In this document: positions 10,284 through 21,590 of the stretch, in pieces
Numbering within the stretch: the stretch's first letter is position 1
Layout: each line of letters begins with the position of its first letter
Assembly: GCA_033980235.1 (NCBI GenBank)
Contig: CM067072.1
Location: forward strand, 16,309,047 to 16,373,046
DNA from: Diadema setosum
Lineage: Eukaryota; Echinodermata; Echinoidea; Diadematoida; Diadematidae
DNA length: 64,000 nucleotides
Direction of reading: 5' to 3'
Program-made: the position numbers and the translations under genes
The notes under the pieces: model-generated
Seen by the model: only the letters and a program-made list of their open reading frames with translations
Told to the model about the DNA's origin: nothing
Databases searched by the model: none

Positions 10284-10607
10284 GACGATTGTGTTTGTTA
10301 AATGCCTCGTGAAATGCTGCAAGGTCTTTTCCACTGTGGGGCCAGATTATGAAAATGTCGTGGATGTATCTCAGATACATTGACGGTTGGAGAGTGCATT
10401 TAAGAGGAAATCTTCTTCCAGGACTGCCATGTATATGTTAGCGTACACTGGCGCCATCTTGGTCCCCATGGGGGTTCCTTTTCGATGAAGGTAGTGTTTT
10501 CCATCAAACTCAAAGTAATTGTGTTTCAAGATGAATTCTGCCATGGACGTTATATCATCGATGTCACTGTAAGGTACTTCCAGTTTTGTAATATCCCACA
10601 CGATCAC
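10284..10607 (-). pseudogene. Penelope-like element RT, palm-side part
   Basis: The translation includes VWDITKLEVPYSDID, FILKHNYFEFDGKHYL and KGTPMGTKMAPVYANIYM, the diagnostic PLE RT block (GTxMGxxxAPxYAN). A frameshift near 10375 leads to YLRYIHDIFIIWPHSGKDL, which corresponds to the catalytic RYxDDxF motif with the first D changed to H. The enzyme is therefore dead on two counts. The end of this fragment (NKHNR) joins exactly to the fragment at 2771-3094 across the 7-bp duplication. The upstream end fades at about 10610. Confidence 0.82.
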
Positions 10608-11017
10608 GATGTAGACGCTCTCCGTACGTTCCTTACAAAATTCCGCTAATTAATAATTTCACCCTTGTAGAGGTCTTCAATTCATTTTACTAGTACTGGA
10701 CAACTATACGTAGTCTTGATGTGTCACTAGTAAATGTACCACATGTGGCATTTTCCTCACCCCTTCTCTTTTTTTCCTTTATTTTATTCTGTCCTCATTC
10801 CCTTTCATATTTTTGCTCTTCACTCTCTTCTCTCTATGTAATTCGTACAAGCACATGACAGATTGTATCACCTCATTACCATTATGACGCTTCTATTATT
10901 ATTGTTATTATTGTCTCATGATCCTTTGTGCAGCGCGCGCAATCTCAGTGTGACGTCTTCTCTATTATGACGTTAGTATGGCACTCATAAGCGCGCAACT
11001 TAGCATGCGTTTGTATA

Positions 11018-11660
11018 CAAATGATGCACAGGATAGAGTGTGTTAGTGAAGGTGCGGCGCGCTCGAGAGTATTGACAATGGTGCGACATGCACGAGGCGC
11101 AGCCGAGTGCATGTTTGCAACCGTTGTCAATACTCGAGAGTGCGCCGCACCTTCACTAACGCCACGAAATAATCCTGAGCATCCTTTGTTTTATAAAATG
11201 GGTCGAAAACTAACAGCATTATTCACGTACCTTTGTGGGTCAATACCAGTCAGCTATACATGTAGCACTCGCTCAAAAGTCAAGATGTCCGAAGATGTTC
11301 GTCCCAAACATTTACACACGTCGCACTCGGAAATCCCACACAATAGTACTGTACGAAGGTATAAGAGTATACGTACGCCACGTGTTATGCACAAGAAAGG
11401 CCGCCGGCTGTTGTGGCAGCCCGCCCGCGGCCCGAACTAGAAGTTGTTTACAGGATTGACAGCGCGTATAGTAGCGCGTGACGCACTTGTAACAACTGAT
11501 TGAGTGCGCACTGCTAGTGTAAACATTGTGACGTACGTCAGGCCAGGGAGGTGGAAGAGAGACTCTTCTTAGTGCATTTACTAAGAAATTAATGCACGCA
11601 CACGTGACTCATTTCAGCGCTTCCAATTGGCTACATTCTTGAACCCATTTTATAATTGTT
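11018..11660 (+). repeat. Dispersed repeat, copy 1
   Basis: It is closely similar in the same orientation to 50388-50990. Shared landmarks are ATACAAATGATGCACAGGAT, AGCACTCGCTCAAAAGTCAA, GAAGATGTTCGTCCCAAACA and TGCACGCACACGTGACTCAT. An inner palindrome (GTGCGGCGCGCTC...GAGTGCGCCGCAC) is longer in this copy. The frames inside are not recognisable proteins. Confidence 0.75.
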
Positions 11661-11717
11661 ATTATTTGTGATTTTTTGTTTTGGTTACACTAAGATTGCG
11701 CGCGCTAGTAGGATATT

Positions 11718-12347
11718 AGGGAGCTTTAGATTTTGACGCGCGGACGTTTGAGACGACGAGTGCGCTGGACGTTCTCCTCTCCCCTGCGTCGCGTTGAAAA
11801 TTAGGGAGCTTTAGATTTTAGACGTTCAAAGGAAAAAAAAAATGTTCTGAGCGTGCGCAGTGGCGCGCGTAAAGTCAATCTATTTTTAGCTTGCGTCGCC
11901 TGAGTTTTTCACTACGCGTACTGGGCTATTTTCACGTCCGCACAGTTTGCGACGTAGAGAGCTTCTTCATGCACTGATCATATGCGGGCGCGATTTTATT
12001 TTTTATACGTTGCGTCCCAGCGTAATCTAAAGCTACTTTTCCACACGAGAGCAGAACGTCCAGCGCAAGCGTCGGCTCAAACGTCCGCGCGTCAAAAGCT
12101 AAAGCTCCCTATTAGCTCTAGATTACGCTGGGACGCAACGTATAAAAAATAAAATGGCGCCCCCATATGATCGGTGCATGAAGTAGTTCTCTACGTTGCA
12201 AACTGTGCGGACGTAAAAATAGCCCAGTACGCGTAGTGAAAAACTTAAGCTAAAAATAGATCGACTTGATGGGCGCTTCTGCGCATGCTCAGAACATGTT
12301 TTTTTTTTTCCCTCCGAACGTCCGCGCGTAAAAATCTAAAGCTCCCT
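11718..12347. mobile_element. Two interleaved inverted-repeat MITEs
   Basis: Terminal motif AGGGAGCTTTAGATTTT occurs at 11718 and 11803, and its reverse complement ends at 12110 and 12347. 11718-11800 pairs with 12036-12110, and 11803-12035 pairs with 12118-12347, giving the order A-B-A'-B'. ATT precedes both left termini (11715-11717, 11800-11802) and follows 12110. ACT follows 12347. The 3-bp flanks suggest a transposase making 3-bp duplications, possibly Harbinger-like; that assignment is tentative. Confidence 0.75.
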
Positions 12348-12503
12348 ACTAACACCTCACTACTGTTAATATCACTGTGAAAATTCATTAGCACTTTCAT
12401 CCCTGACGAAGGGGGAGGCCCCCGAAAATTCCGGATTTTGAAATAAAATCAAGGCAATTGGCATTTAATGCATTCCTCTATTGTGACATTATTATTGCTA
12501 TAT

Positions 12504-13604
12504 ATATATATATACATACAATGATAATTTTAGTCCAAGTGTTCAAATACACAAACTATGCAAGAAGAGATAATGCATTACAGTTAATTGTTTTGTAGCA
12601 GTTTTGCAATTATTCAGATTAGTGATTATTCATGATGAGTAAATCAAGATGTGCCTATGATAACGACGTCCTACTCTGTAGTATTTCCTTGGTATCATTG
12701 GTGTGTAACTTTCATATATTGCATCATTTTGCAAATATTATAGCAGTATCACTATCAACGTTGAATGAAACTACCTACAGTGTATTTCAATATTGTTTGA
12801 AATACATTTTATCATGTTTTCATACTTTGAATTGCATTTCTTGTCCCTGAAGAAGATTCAAGAGGTGGGATCAAACCAGAGCAAATCAGATAAACAATTG
12901 TGCGAGCGTGTGGCTCTCTAAATATCTTTGACGATATTATTGATTTCTATCCGCATTGCCCTTTACAAGGAAAAAACAAATGTTCAAAGATCACGGGGTG
13001 AATGACGCACCTACATATTTCAACATTTTTTTTCTTCATTATTTCGCCTCATCTTTTTTTTTTCACGCATTTGTGAAGCCCTTCGCGGAAAAGGGTTAGT
13101 TTTTTACATATCCTGAGGTAATTTTGGTCAACGTCATTAACTAGTCCACGTGTTTCGCCTAGCACCTTGGTGCTGCTAAATCCTAGCATTAGTGCTGCTA
13201 CGTTCAGCAATGTTGATGCAACCAAACCAACAAAGTTTATCAAAAGTCACGATGAACAGTGTTTTCTAATTGTTCATGTTGAATATATTAAAATATTATT
13301 GACATTTTTGTGCTACATCATGTGTTGTAAAGATTAAGAATGTTCGTGATTTTAATTTTTCAACATCTGCGGAACAGTCCCGTGTACGTATTGTTAAATT
13401 TATGAAATCATCAATCACGAATATCAAAATTAGTAACGACGACGAAAATCTGAAATTCTTGACATAATTTTAATTGTATCATTAAAGATATTGATTTTCT
13501 TTGAGCAGATGAAATACTAGTATATCAATTGAATCGTTGATGATAGACGACTTGATGATCGCCTTCACGTTAAAAGCCTTTCATTGTTGACTCGAATTAA
13601 TATG
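12504..13604. other. No gene seen
   Basis: AT-rich non-coding sequence beginning with a short (TA)n run. Open frames at 12632-12850 and, on the minus strand, 13049-13243 have no recognisable motif. Confidence 0.5.
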
Positions 13605-14330
13605 CATATGCGCAATTCCGCAGTTAGTAACGTTACATTTAAACGAATTAAAAACATGTTCATCCTTCCCTGGTTTATGATATAAAAAAGAATGAATACA
13701 ATCTAATGAATATTGGAATTGCTATGGCAACTGAAAGGGCTGGTTAGTAACGTTACGAAAAAAGGACATGACAAAAAAAAATCAACGTCTTGTAACAAAA
13801 AATGTGCAAAAATGCAAGTTACTTCAAACAAAGTGCTGCATTAATTTCAATTATGGCATCATGGCAAATGTTCACGAAAATATTCTTAGCACTTCGACTG
13901 AAAATTTATTAGCTAGACCCCCAAAAGCATGGTTAGTAACGTTACGGTTAGTAACGTTACATTTGTCCGGAATGATTCCGCAGGTCATTTCGCGCTTTTG
14001 TAATTGGCAAAATGTCACATGAATTCTGGAGTATTTAATTGTATTCATCTTCTACTCCTTGGCAAAACTTTGAGGAAAAATTTTCAAAGGAACCCACTAT
14101 AATTTGCATTTAAGTGAATTTCAACGTCCCCAGTCCCACATGTACATTTAAAATGATGGTTTTAGATCTCGCAAAACTAATGAGTACGAAAAATAAAATC
14201 TGAATTTGAAAGACCATAATGATTGGCGAACATCCATGGCATAAGTTGATGTCTAAATTAAAGAGTAAGATAAAGAGGCACATTTCTTTTATCCATGTCG
14301 TGTCCAACTAACTGCGGAATTGCCCATATG
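13605..14330. mobile_element. 726-bp inverted-repeat element with GTTAGTAACGTTAC motifs
   Basis: The ends CATATGCGCAATTCCGCAGT (left) and the reverse complement of ACTGCGGAATTGCCCATATG (right) form terminal inverted repeats of about 24 bp. The left half holds four copies of GTTAGTAACGTTAC (near 13622, 13743, 13932, 13948), each containing the palindrome GTAACGTTAC. No transposase motif is visible, so it is probably non-autonomous. Confidence 0.6.
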
Positions 14331-15890
14331 GTGTCCATTTACCTAAACGTATTATGCCAACTATTTACTGTAGGTTAGAGATAGCGAGTTACCACGCGAC
14401 ACTTCAAGGGACTTCTGAAGTAATTCTGGACCAGGCGAATTCGAAGACCACTATGTCAGAAGCCATTGGAAAGGGAATTATCAGAATAAGTCGTGAAGCA
14501 CATCGCCTACTTCCCAAGGTTAGTGCTAAGATTTGTAAATGATGAATAACATAAGTTATCATAATTATGCAATGACTATGTCCTCTCGCTTATACGTGGC
14601 GATACATCTCTACTATTTACATGTTTGAATAATTACCAGACAAGTAAATAATCATCAGCTGCAAGTATAGGAAGACTTGGAAGGATGAGGGGGAGGGGGT
14701 TGAGTATTGTAGGCCTACAAACTTGTTTTTAAATAAGTAGTCTCGTGTCAACACCATCACATGTCCACGCAAGCTTTTAATCACATAAGACCCACATACT
14801 GTCAATCACTAATAATAACCCTTTTCTTTTAACACAAGTATCTCTTCTCGTATAAAGAACGATCCCACATATGAAAAGTTGAAGAATTCGCAAAAACCCG
14901 ATAAGTCCATATTTACCAAATGGAGATATTTGTTATTAAATGTCAAGAAAAATAAAGAGAATAATAAGAACATTTTTGCTTCTTTTGACCATAACTTCAA
15001 AAATGTACCTTTATATGTAGTGACCAATATATCATTTAAAAGGTATTATTTTGTACTTTACGACAGAGACCGTACTTCAAAATCTTCAAAAATGGACTTA
15101 TCGGTTGTAAATATGTTAATATGTAAATATATCAGTGCTTCTGTAGATATTGCAAATACCTTATATAATTCTATATAATTCATATTGTTGAGGGGACTTG
15201 CCTCGACTAGCCTGCTCGCTATTGCTGCTTTTTTTTTTTATTTCTAAAACAGTGTTCTTTAAAAGGATGATATAATTTTGGTTAGGGGGCTGCAGGTTTC
15301 CAACTTCTTTTGGGTGTGTGTTTGTGAGATAATGATAAACCTCTTATGAAATATGGAAGAAGATGTCATTCTTGGAGGAATTCAAATTTTATTTGATGAA
15401 AATCAGTCGTGAAATGACCGAGATGTCAAAAAAGCGATCCTACTAAAATGCAGACGACAATCCACGAATTTCATTGTTTTTGGAAATCTCTGTCATTTCA
15501 AAACCGATTTTCATCAAATAAATTTTCAATTCCTCTTAGAGTTATTATGCACTTTAACATTTCATAAAATGATTTCTAAGTATCTCATAAAAAGTGAAAT
15601 TCTGAATCTTCACTGTTGACTATTTTGACTATATTGACAATGTTTATCATGCTATTGTTTGCTAAATAAATTCCATTTCATTTCATTTCAAACATACACG
15701 CTCATTAGGCGTCGTGTATTCTAAATCATATCACAGTTAATAATATAGTGTGTAAGGCTTTCAGGTAGATAAACTCTGAATGCTTGTCTAAGCTATGTAA
15801 AACATCGTACCACGGAGTAGGACTTTTTTTCCTTCAAAAACCTACATTATTCTTGTGCATAATATTTTCATCATTCTGCATTCGACAGTG
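14331..15890. other. No gene seen; old LINE tail and weak hairpin
   Basis: Open frames around 14809-15178 are AT-rich with no known motif. 15366-15540 holds a weak inverted repeat (TTTATTTGATGAAAATC and its complement). 15655-15690 ends in AAATAAATTCCATTTCATTT, like a LINE 3' tail. Confidence 0.4.
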
Positions 15891-15904
15891 GCGTTATCCC
15901 ACTT

Positions 15905-16400
15905 GAATAATGAAAAAATTGCAAGCGGTCGCGGAGCAAGTGTTTTCCTAGAGAAAAACCTTTTTGAGTGAAGATAAAAAGGAAATATATGTATTGTTCA
16001 TGATGATATTTCCAGAATGGATAATATTGTTGAATCACTATTTTTAGAAATTTACATCCCAGGAATGAGGAATATTGTGGTAGGCATTATGTACAGACCT
16101 CCCAACTCCAATATCAAGGATTTTTTTAAAACTTACGTTTCAGATTTGGTAAAATCCCCAGTTTTCAAAAAAAAGGATTGCTTCTTCCTTTGCGACTTCA
16201 ATATCGACTAACTTGAGTCGGAAAATGGCACTATTGCTTATGAGTTTCTTCAAACATTTTTGTCCTCTTCTTTTCTTCCGCTTATTTCGAAACCAACGCG
16301 TGTCACTGATCACTCTGCTGCCCTGATCGATGTGTTCTGTAATACCCTACCCCTTACTGATTCCTACATAATTCTGTCAGATATGACTGATCATTATCCA
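15905..16400 (+). pseudogene. LINE endonuclease remnant
   Basis: GRGASVFLEKNLFE, then MRNIVVGIMYRPPNSNIKDF, then CFFLCDFNID with an in-frame stop directly after. The frame resumes with ESENGTIAYEFLQ and SDMTDHYPI. These are the middle and last blocks of an AP-like LINE endonuclease: (Y)RPPN, G/CDFN and SDH. It is shared among two frames and not translatable. Confidence 0.7.
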
Positions 16401-17047
16401 ATTATGACCTTTTTTTTTTGCTCTTAAAACCTCAGTTAATAATGTTACATCTTTTTCATCTCCTTTATTAAGTCGTAGAGTTTCGTCTGAAAAGTTAGCT
16501 AATCTTGATGCGGTTCTCGAAAATGCTGATTGGTCAAGAGTATTTGAAAGTGATGATATTAATTTGTCTTTTGATTGTTTCATGGAAACATTGAATTATC
16601 ATTTGGATAATGTAATTCCCCCCCCCAAAAAAAAAAAATAAGATTACAAAAAGACACCTAGGTTACCGTGGATTTGAAAGTCAATTCTTCGTTCGATTAA
16701 CAGGAAAAATCGATTGTATTATAGATACAAATTGGGGAAAAAATGAGCGATCAAAACATAAATACACTTCATATGAAAATACTTTAATTATGATTTTACG
16801 TTCTAAAAAGAAAAAAATATTATTTCAAACAATTGCAAAGGTACAAGTTAGATATGAAAAATAATTGGAATGTTTTAAAGCAAGCTATGAATGTTTCGAG
16901 TAAAAATTCAGCTATTGATGATATCAAGTTGAACGATGAAACGTTGAACGATGAAACAGGGTCACTCTCAGTGAACCTGTTCACATTGCAAATGTTTTCA
17001 CTTCTTATTTTTCAAAGATAGGTGAAAATTACGCCCAAAATATCCCT

Positions 17048-17638
17048 GTGTCAGAGCATCATTTTACTGAATATTTTGGTCAGCGTAATTCCAATTCTGT
17101 TTATTTTACTCCAACCAATAGACATGAGGTTATTGATATTGTATCTTCCTTTAAGAACAAGAGGAGTTCTGGTTATTATGATATACATAATTCTATTCTT
17201 AAAGGTGTTATATGTTCAGTTGCTGATCCTTTTGTTCATGTTTTTAATTTGTCAATTTCTAACGGTGTGTTTCCTGATAAGATGAAACTGGCCAAAGAAA
17301 TTCCATTATTTAAGAAGGGTGATAAATCCGATGTCAGTAATTATCGTCCAATTTCATTATTATCATCGTTGTCCAAAGTTTTAGAGAAACTCATTTATAA
17401 GAGATTTATTAGTTTTTTGAAGTTGCACAATATTTTTACTAATTCGCAATTCGGTTTTCGAAAGAAGCATAGTACAACTCATGCTCTTTTATATTTTATT
17501 GATAAAGTAGCTCATGCAAATCACTCTCATTTAATTAGTATTTTCTTGGACTTCTCCAAGGCTTTCGACACTGTTGGTCACGATATTCTACTCCACAAGT
17601 TATCACATTACGGAATACGTGGGAAGGCCTTGGAGTGA
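17048..17638 (+). pseudogene. LINE reverse transcriptase, N-terminal half
   Basis: The longest frame of this LINE (196 codons) holds NKRSSGYYDIHNSI, MKLAKEIPLFKKGDKSD, NYRPISLLSSLSKVLEKLIY, FGFRKKHSTTHALLYFID and SIFLDFSKAFDTVGHD, ending at KALE* where TGG-ATT has lost its frame (LEWFKSYL expected). The first catalytic aspartate (DFSKAFD) is intact. It resembles CR1/L2-type RT. It runs straight on in another frame into the palm at 17640-17900. Confidence 0.82.
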
Positions 17639-17639
17639 T

Positions 17640-18639
17640 TCAAGAGTTACTTAGGAAATAGAAGACAATTTGTTACAATCAAAGACAATTATTCAGTAAT
17701 AAGAGAAGTAAATTGTGGCTTTCCACAGGGAAGCTTATTAGAGTCACTATTATTTCTTGCTTTTATTAATGATTTTTATCAGGCATCTGAAGTACTTTCC
17801 TTTATCCATTTTGCTGACGATACCAATGTATTTTTTGCCCACAATGATGTTAATTTTTTTTTTGTTCAAAAAGTCAATACTAGATTACAAAAAGTGAGTG
17901 ATTCGGTAAGAACCAATAAATTATCGTTGAATGCCCCCAAAACGAAATATATGATTTTCAGTAATACTGTTGACACTGTGAGTACAGCTATAGTTTTGAA
18001 TGATTTTCATTTAGAAAGAGTTTCACATTTTAAATTCCTTGGAATTATTGTTGACGATCAACTTTCCTGGAAGTTACAAATTGATTATATATCCAACACA
18101 ATCACGCGTAATATAGGCGTTATAAATAGAATGAAATTGTGTATTCCACAAAAATCATTACTTATGTTATATTCCTCATTGATATTGCCTTATCTTAATT
18201 ATGGTGTTTTAGTTTGGGGCAACACTCATAAGAACCTACTGGATAGAGTGTCCCTTCTACAAAAGAAAGCTCTCCGTGTCATCTGTTATCCTTCCATACC
18301 CTCCCACTCAAATTTGTTATTTGCCTCTAATAGCTGTTAAAAGTTAAAGATTTGTTTTTATTTGATTTGGGGCAATTTATGTACATGTACAGCAACAACT
18401 CACTCCCGTCCATTTTCGATTCTGTGTTTCAAAGAAATCAGTCATTCCATGAGTATCCCACTCGACGCTCCAATGAATTTCATTTACCTCTTTTACGAAC
18501 GATTTTTGCTAAGAACACACTTATTTATACTGGGCCAACTTTTTTTCAAAATAATGATATAAAAAATGCCACCTTGATGTATTCATTTAAAAGAAGATTA
18601 AAGTCTTTTTGGTGCAATTTTATGATCCCACAGAGTTGA
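17640..18639 (+). pseudogene. LINE reverse transcriptase, palm, thumb and C-terminal tail
   Basis: CGFPQGSLLESLLFLAFIND leads into the catalytic HFADDTNVFFA box (about 17810-17840). LSLNAPKTKYMIF, VSHFKFLGIIVDDQLSW and LLQKKALRVICYPS follow. After a break near 18340 the tail continues FHEYPTRRSNEFHLP and FKRRLKSFW to a stop at 18639. The YADD-type box is intact, but the polypeptide is broken by frameshifts before and after it. Confidence 0.8.
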
Positions 18640-19350
18640 ATTAGCCTGTTATTTTAATTCCTTTTTGAAGAACTTGGATTACAAATAATATACTGTCACG
18701 TATTTTCTCGTCCCTGTTGTCCTGAGACATTTACAGAGTAGACTTGATTTTATTTATATTACTTCTGCATCTATTTCTCTCTCCTTCCCTATATTTCCGT
18801 ATCCTTTTCACGCATCCCATTATTTTTTTCGATAAATTCTGTCGAGGATCGCTGGATCTGTTTTGCCTTTCTTGTATTGTCTCCCTGTTATGTCAGTCTT
18901 GTCTCGTTCTGTCTTGTCTTTTAGTCCCCCTTTATTAGTTTCGTCGTCCCAGTCTCGTTTAATGTTTATTCGCCTGTGTATGTGTGTCTGTATGATACTC
19001 TATCTTCTTAGCGGGCTTCCAGACTTTTTTTTCTGACTTTATTCCCAGCCTTTTTCCCCTTTTTGCATCTATTCATTTTCTATTGACATTCTGTACTTGA
19101 GGGGCCCACATTCCACAAGCATTGTCTCTTTAGTGGGTCCCTCCATTTTTCGATGTTTTGCGTATTGTTAAATCGTCTTTATCTCTTCAGTCAATTTTCA
19201 TTACAACGTATTTGTTACCCCAAGGTACCACAATTATATTCTTCTCAATTTACTTTCTTTTGATTATGCAACCTTATTCTCTGTTACCAAAGAAAGTGAA
19301 ATGTTTTTGTTCTTTTCGAAAAATGAAATAAAGTTTGAATTGAATTGAAA
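18640..19350 (+). other. LINE 3' untranslated region
   Basis: Pyrimidine-rich sequence with the same landmarks as 25303-25962, ending in a GAATTGAATTG tail. No open reading frame of interest. Confidence 0.7.
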
Positions 19351-20281
19351 AAAAAATACTTCGGTCACATTTTCCGAGTTTTCGTGAATCCCTCTTTTTA
19401 AAGGCAAATTATTAAAAGTAGGCCCTCAACGTGCTCAACACTATAATATCATGTTTCATAATGGACAGTTGGATATACTTTCCTGCATGAGGAAGCTTTT
19501 ACATTTCTAGAATTGAAATTGTACGATCTGGTGCACACGCTTGGTGGATTTTCTTTCTACCAGAAGGTAAGACGATAAAGAGTATGACGATACGACGATA
19601 CACAGACTAAATTAATCCTTTTTCTTCGTGTTGAAAAAAAAAAATCTTTTTCAAGGGAAGGGGGACCATTCTCACCAGCCGGGGGAGGGGGGGGGGGGGG
19701 GGGGGGGGGGAGGAGGAGTCGCGTCGATCCCCTCACCCTAGATACGAGACTGTCATAAAACATCCGAACTGTATATTTTTATCATGTCTAACTTCTCTGT
19801 AGGGGCACACTACCACATCATCAATATTTTAAACTGCAGCGTCTTCCGTTTAGACTTTAACTAATACTGTCTGGGTTTTTATATCCCCTATGCATCTGAA
19901 AATAGGATAATCGCGATACAACATCCACGTCCATAGTACTCTAACATATACGTGTTTTTGACAATACAATAAGCCAGTTCGGAGTTATAGCTCATGGGCA
20001 TTTTGGTACGAATAATGCATAGGCTTTACGCAAGAATTTATGGGGTTCACCAGTCCTGCTAAAAAAAATGAACTTGCGTAGACCAGATGCACAGAATGAT
20101 CTGTCAATTAACACTTTGGAAAACTTCCATTTCATAGACTTTTTTTTTTTGGGGGGGGGGGGGCATTGACTGTATTACCAATCTCTTTAATCAATATTGC
20201 CAAATACCACTTTTTCTATCAGATGGATATGCTGGCAAGCAGCATTTATAAGTATTGCATGGATAATCCCAGTGAATTTAA
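19351..20281. other. No gene seen; G-runs
   Basis: Contains a G-tract of more than 20 bases (about 19689-19711) and a T-run directly followed by a G-run (about 20142-20163). Otherwise featureless. Confidence 0.6.
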
Positions 20282-20742
20282 AGGGCATTCCCGACCATTT
20301 TCATAATTTCACATCCTGTAGTAGGACATAAATCATCAGTTCCATGTATCGAATTTATTGTGCACATTTAGCAGAGAGACCAATACATTGTACTCTGAAA
20401 AACCCAAAGCAAACTACACTGAATAAAGATCATGACATAGGAGCCTCACGTATTTCAGAAATGTAGCAGTATAATTATTGCATTACAATACCACATGCTC
20501 AACAAGTTCACATGTGTAGAACTTATGCATGCTTTCTTCTTTTGGTCTGCTTCCTTGAGCCCCTACTCCTGCATTATTGATGTGAGGCTGCGATGCCATC
20601 ATCCTTGTTCATTGTGATTTCTTATATGTTGAAAACACTCCTGTTCCTCATCCCAGTCACTATAAAATTTCTGAAACTCTGCACCAAGTGTAACCAATAG
20701 TTGTTGATATGTAAAAGTCTGAAAATCATCCGGAGGTCTCCT
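20282..20742. mobile_element. TTAA-flanked MITE, copy 1
   Basis: Ends AGGGCATTCCCGACCATTTT and the reverse complement of AAAATCATCCGGAGGTCTCCT form the terminal inverted repeats. TTAA flanks both sides (20278-20281, 20743-20746). It is about 75-80 percent similar to 33218-33711 and 41699-42158. TTAA targeting is the hallmark of piggyBac and Kolobok transposases, so this is a non-autonomous derivative of one of them. Confidence 0.85.
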
Positions 20743-20941
20743 TTAAAACCAACATGCCTGTCAGTACAAATTTATGACCTCTTTCTGCTCATGCGCAAAG
20801 TGAAACTGCTAACTGGCTACTACTAACTACTACTAACTTCAGTCTTTGGGTGCTCGTCAATAGATGGCGCGATTCTAAGGCTCCACTTGCTGGACCCACA
20901 GAACTCTGAGTTCAGTTGCTGGACCCACTGATCTCTTAGTC

Positions 20942-21590
20942 CAGCGGATATAGAAAAAAATCATGCACTTAATGGTAAAAGCACCATATTTGGTACACAT
21001 GTACATGATGCCAATACAAGTCATTTCTGATATGGAAGCCACTCTGATTCTCCCTTTGGCGGCCGTGGCGGCCATTTTTCAAAATGGCCGCCATGTGATA
21101 TAGCAATGCTGTGTATTTTGGAAACTATAAGTCCGATTGTCGTGATTCTTGTACCAAAGTATAGTTTTTGATGGTCAAGGATTCCAATAAAATCATTTTT
21201 GAGAGGATAAAACCATGGCAACCTACTTATTGGCGGCCATTTTGAAAAAATATGGCCACCATGCTAGATATAATATATCCTTAAAACGTATGGACAAACG
21301 GTCATGACTCTGGTACCAACTTATATGTTTTTGGGTCAAGGATTCTGATAAATTCAACTGTAAGTGAATATGAATCGTTTCATCCTACGTTTTGGCGGCC
21401 ATTTTAATAAATATGGCTGCCATACAACAGATGATGAATATTGTATATCTTCGAACTCAAAAGATATGTAATCACGATTCAAGTGTAAAAGTATAGTTTT
21501 TGGGTGAAGGTTTACAATATAATGATGTTTTAGCAAAGTGAATAGGTTCATCACATCCTTTGTTTTGGCGGCCATTAAATAGCGTACGAG
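20942..21590 (-). mobile_element. Foldback element, left arm
   Basis: Reverse complement of 23930-24600, beginning AGCGGATATAG here and ending TATATCCGCT there. The arm is a tandem series of about 160-175-bp units, each with a GGCGGCCATTTT...AAATGGCCGCC palindrome (near 21058, 21231, 21393, 21566). Apparent reading frames in both arms (for example MAAKTKDVMNLFTLLKHHYI) are the same repeat read from either side. They have no known domain and are best treated as non-coding. Confidence 0.85.

Larger units (their letters stand above)
10867..12503 (-). mobile_element. Right arm of the long inverted repeat
   Basis: This is the reverse-complement partner of 987-1937. It is longer because it contains the segment 11018-11660 (also found at 50388-50990) and the MITE cluster 11718-12347. 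Comparison with the left arm gives the empty site of the MITE cluster: GATATTAACACC in the left arm against GATATT|AGGG...CCCT|ACTAACACC here. Confidence 0.7.
15890..19350 (+). mobile_element. CR1/L2-group LINE, degenerate
   Basis: An endonuclease fragment (from about 15900), RT, a C-terminal tail and a 3' UTR of about 0.7 kb end in GAAATAAAGTTTGAATTGAA followed by an A-run. The 3' UTR, with its GGGCTTCCAGAC and GAGGGGCCCACATTC landmarks, matches 25303-25962, which is a 5'-truncated copy of the same family. ORF2 is broken by several frameshifts and stops. The 5' limit is uncertain. Confidence 0.8.

Noticed and set aside
12391..12450. Hammerhead-ribozyme-like core: CTGACGA (12403-12409), G/C stem, GAAA (12424-12427), conserved in the inverted copy at 1055-1083
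   Set aside because: Stem II is plausible, but stem III is only about 3 bp, stem I needs an unpaired TCC next to the core, and the 10.1-11.1 pair is A-C. Similar words are common at transposon ends. Covariation among copies or a cleavage assay would be needed.
14809..15178. Overlapping open frames on both strands
   Set aside because: AT-rich composition, no motif and no splice context. Treated as chance.
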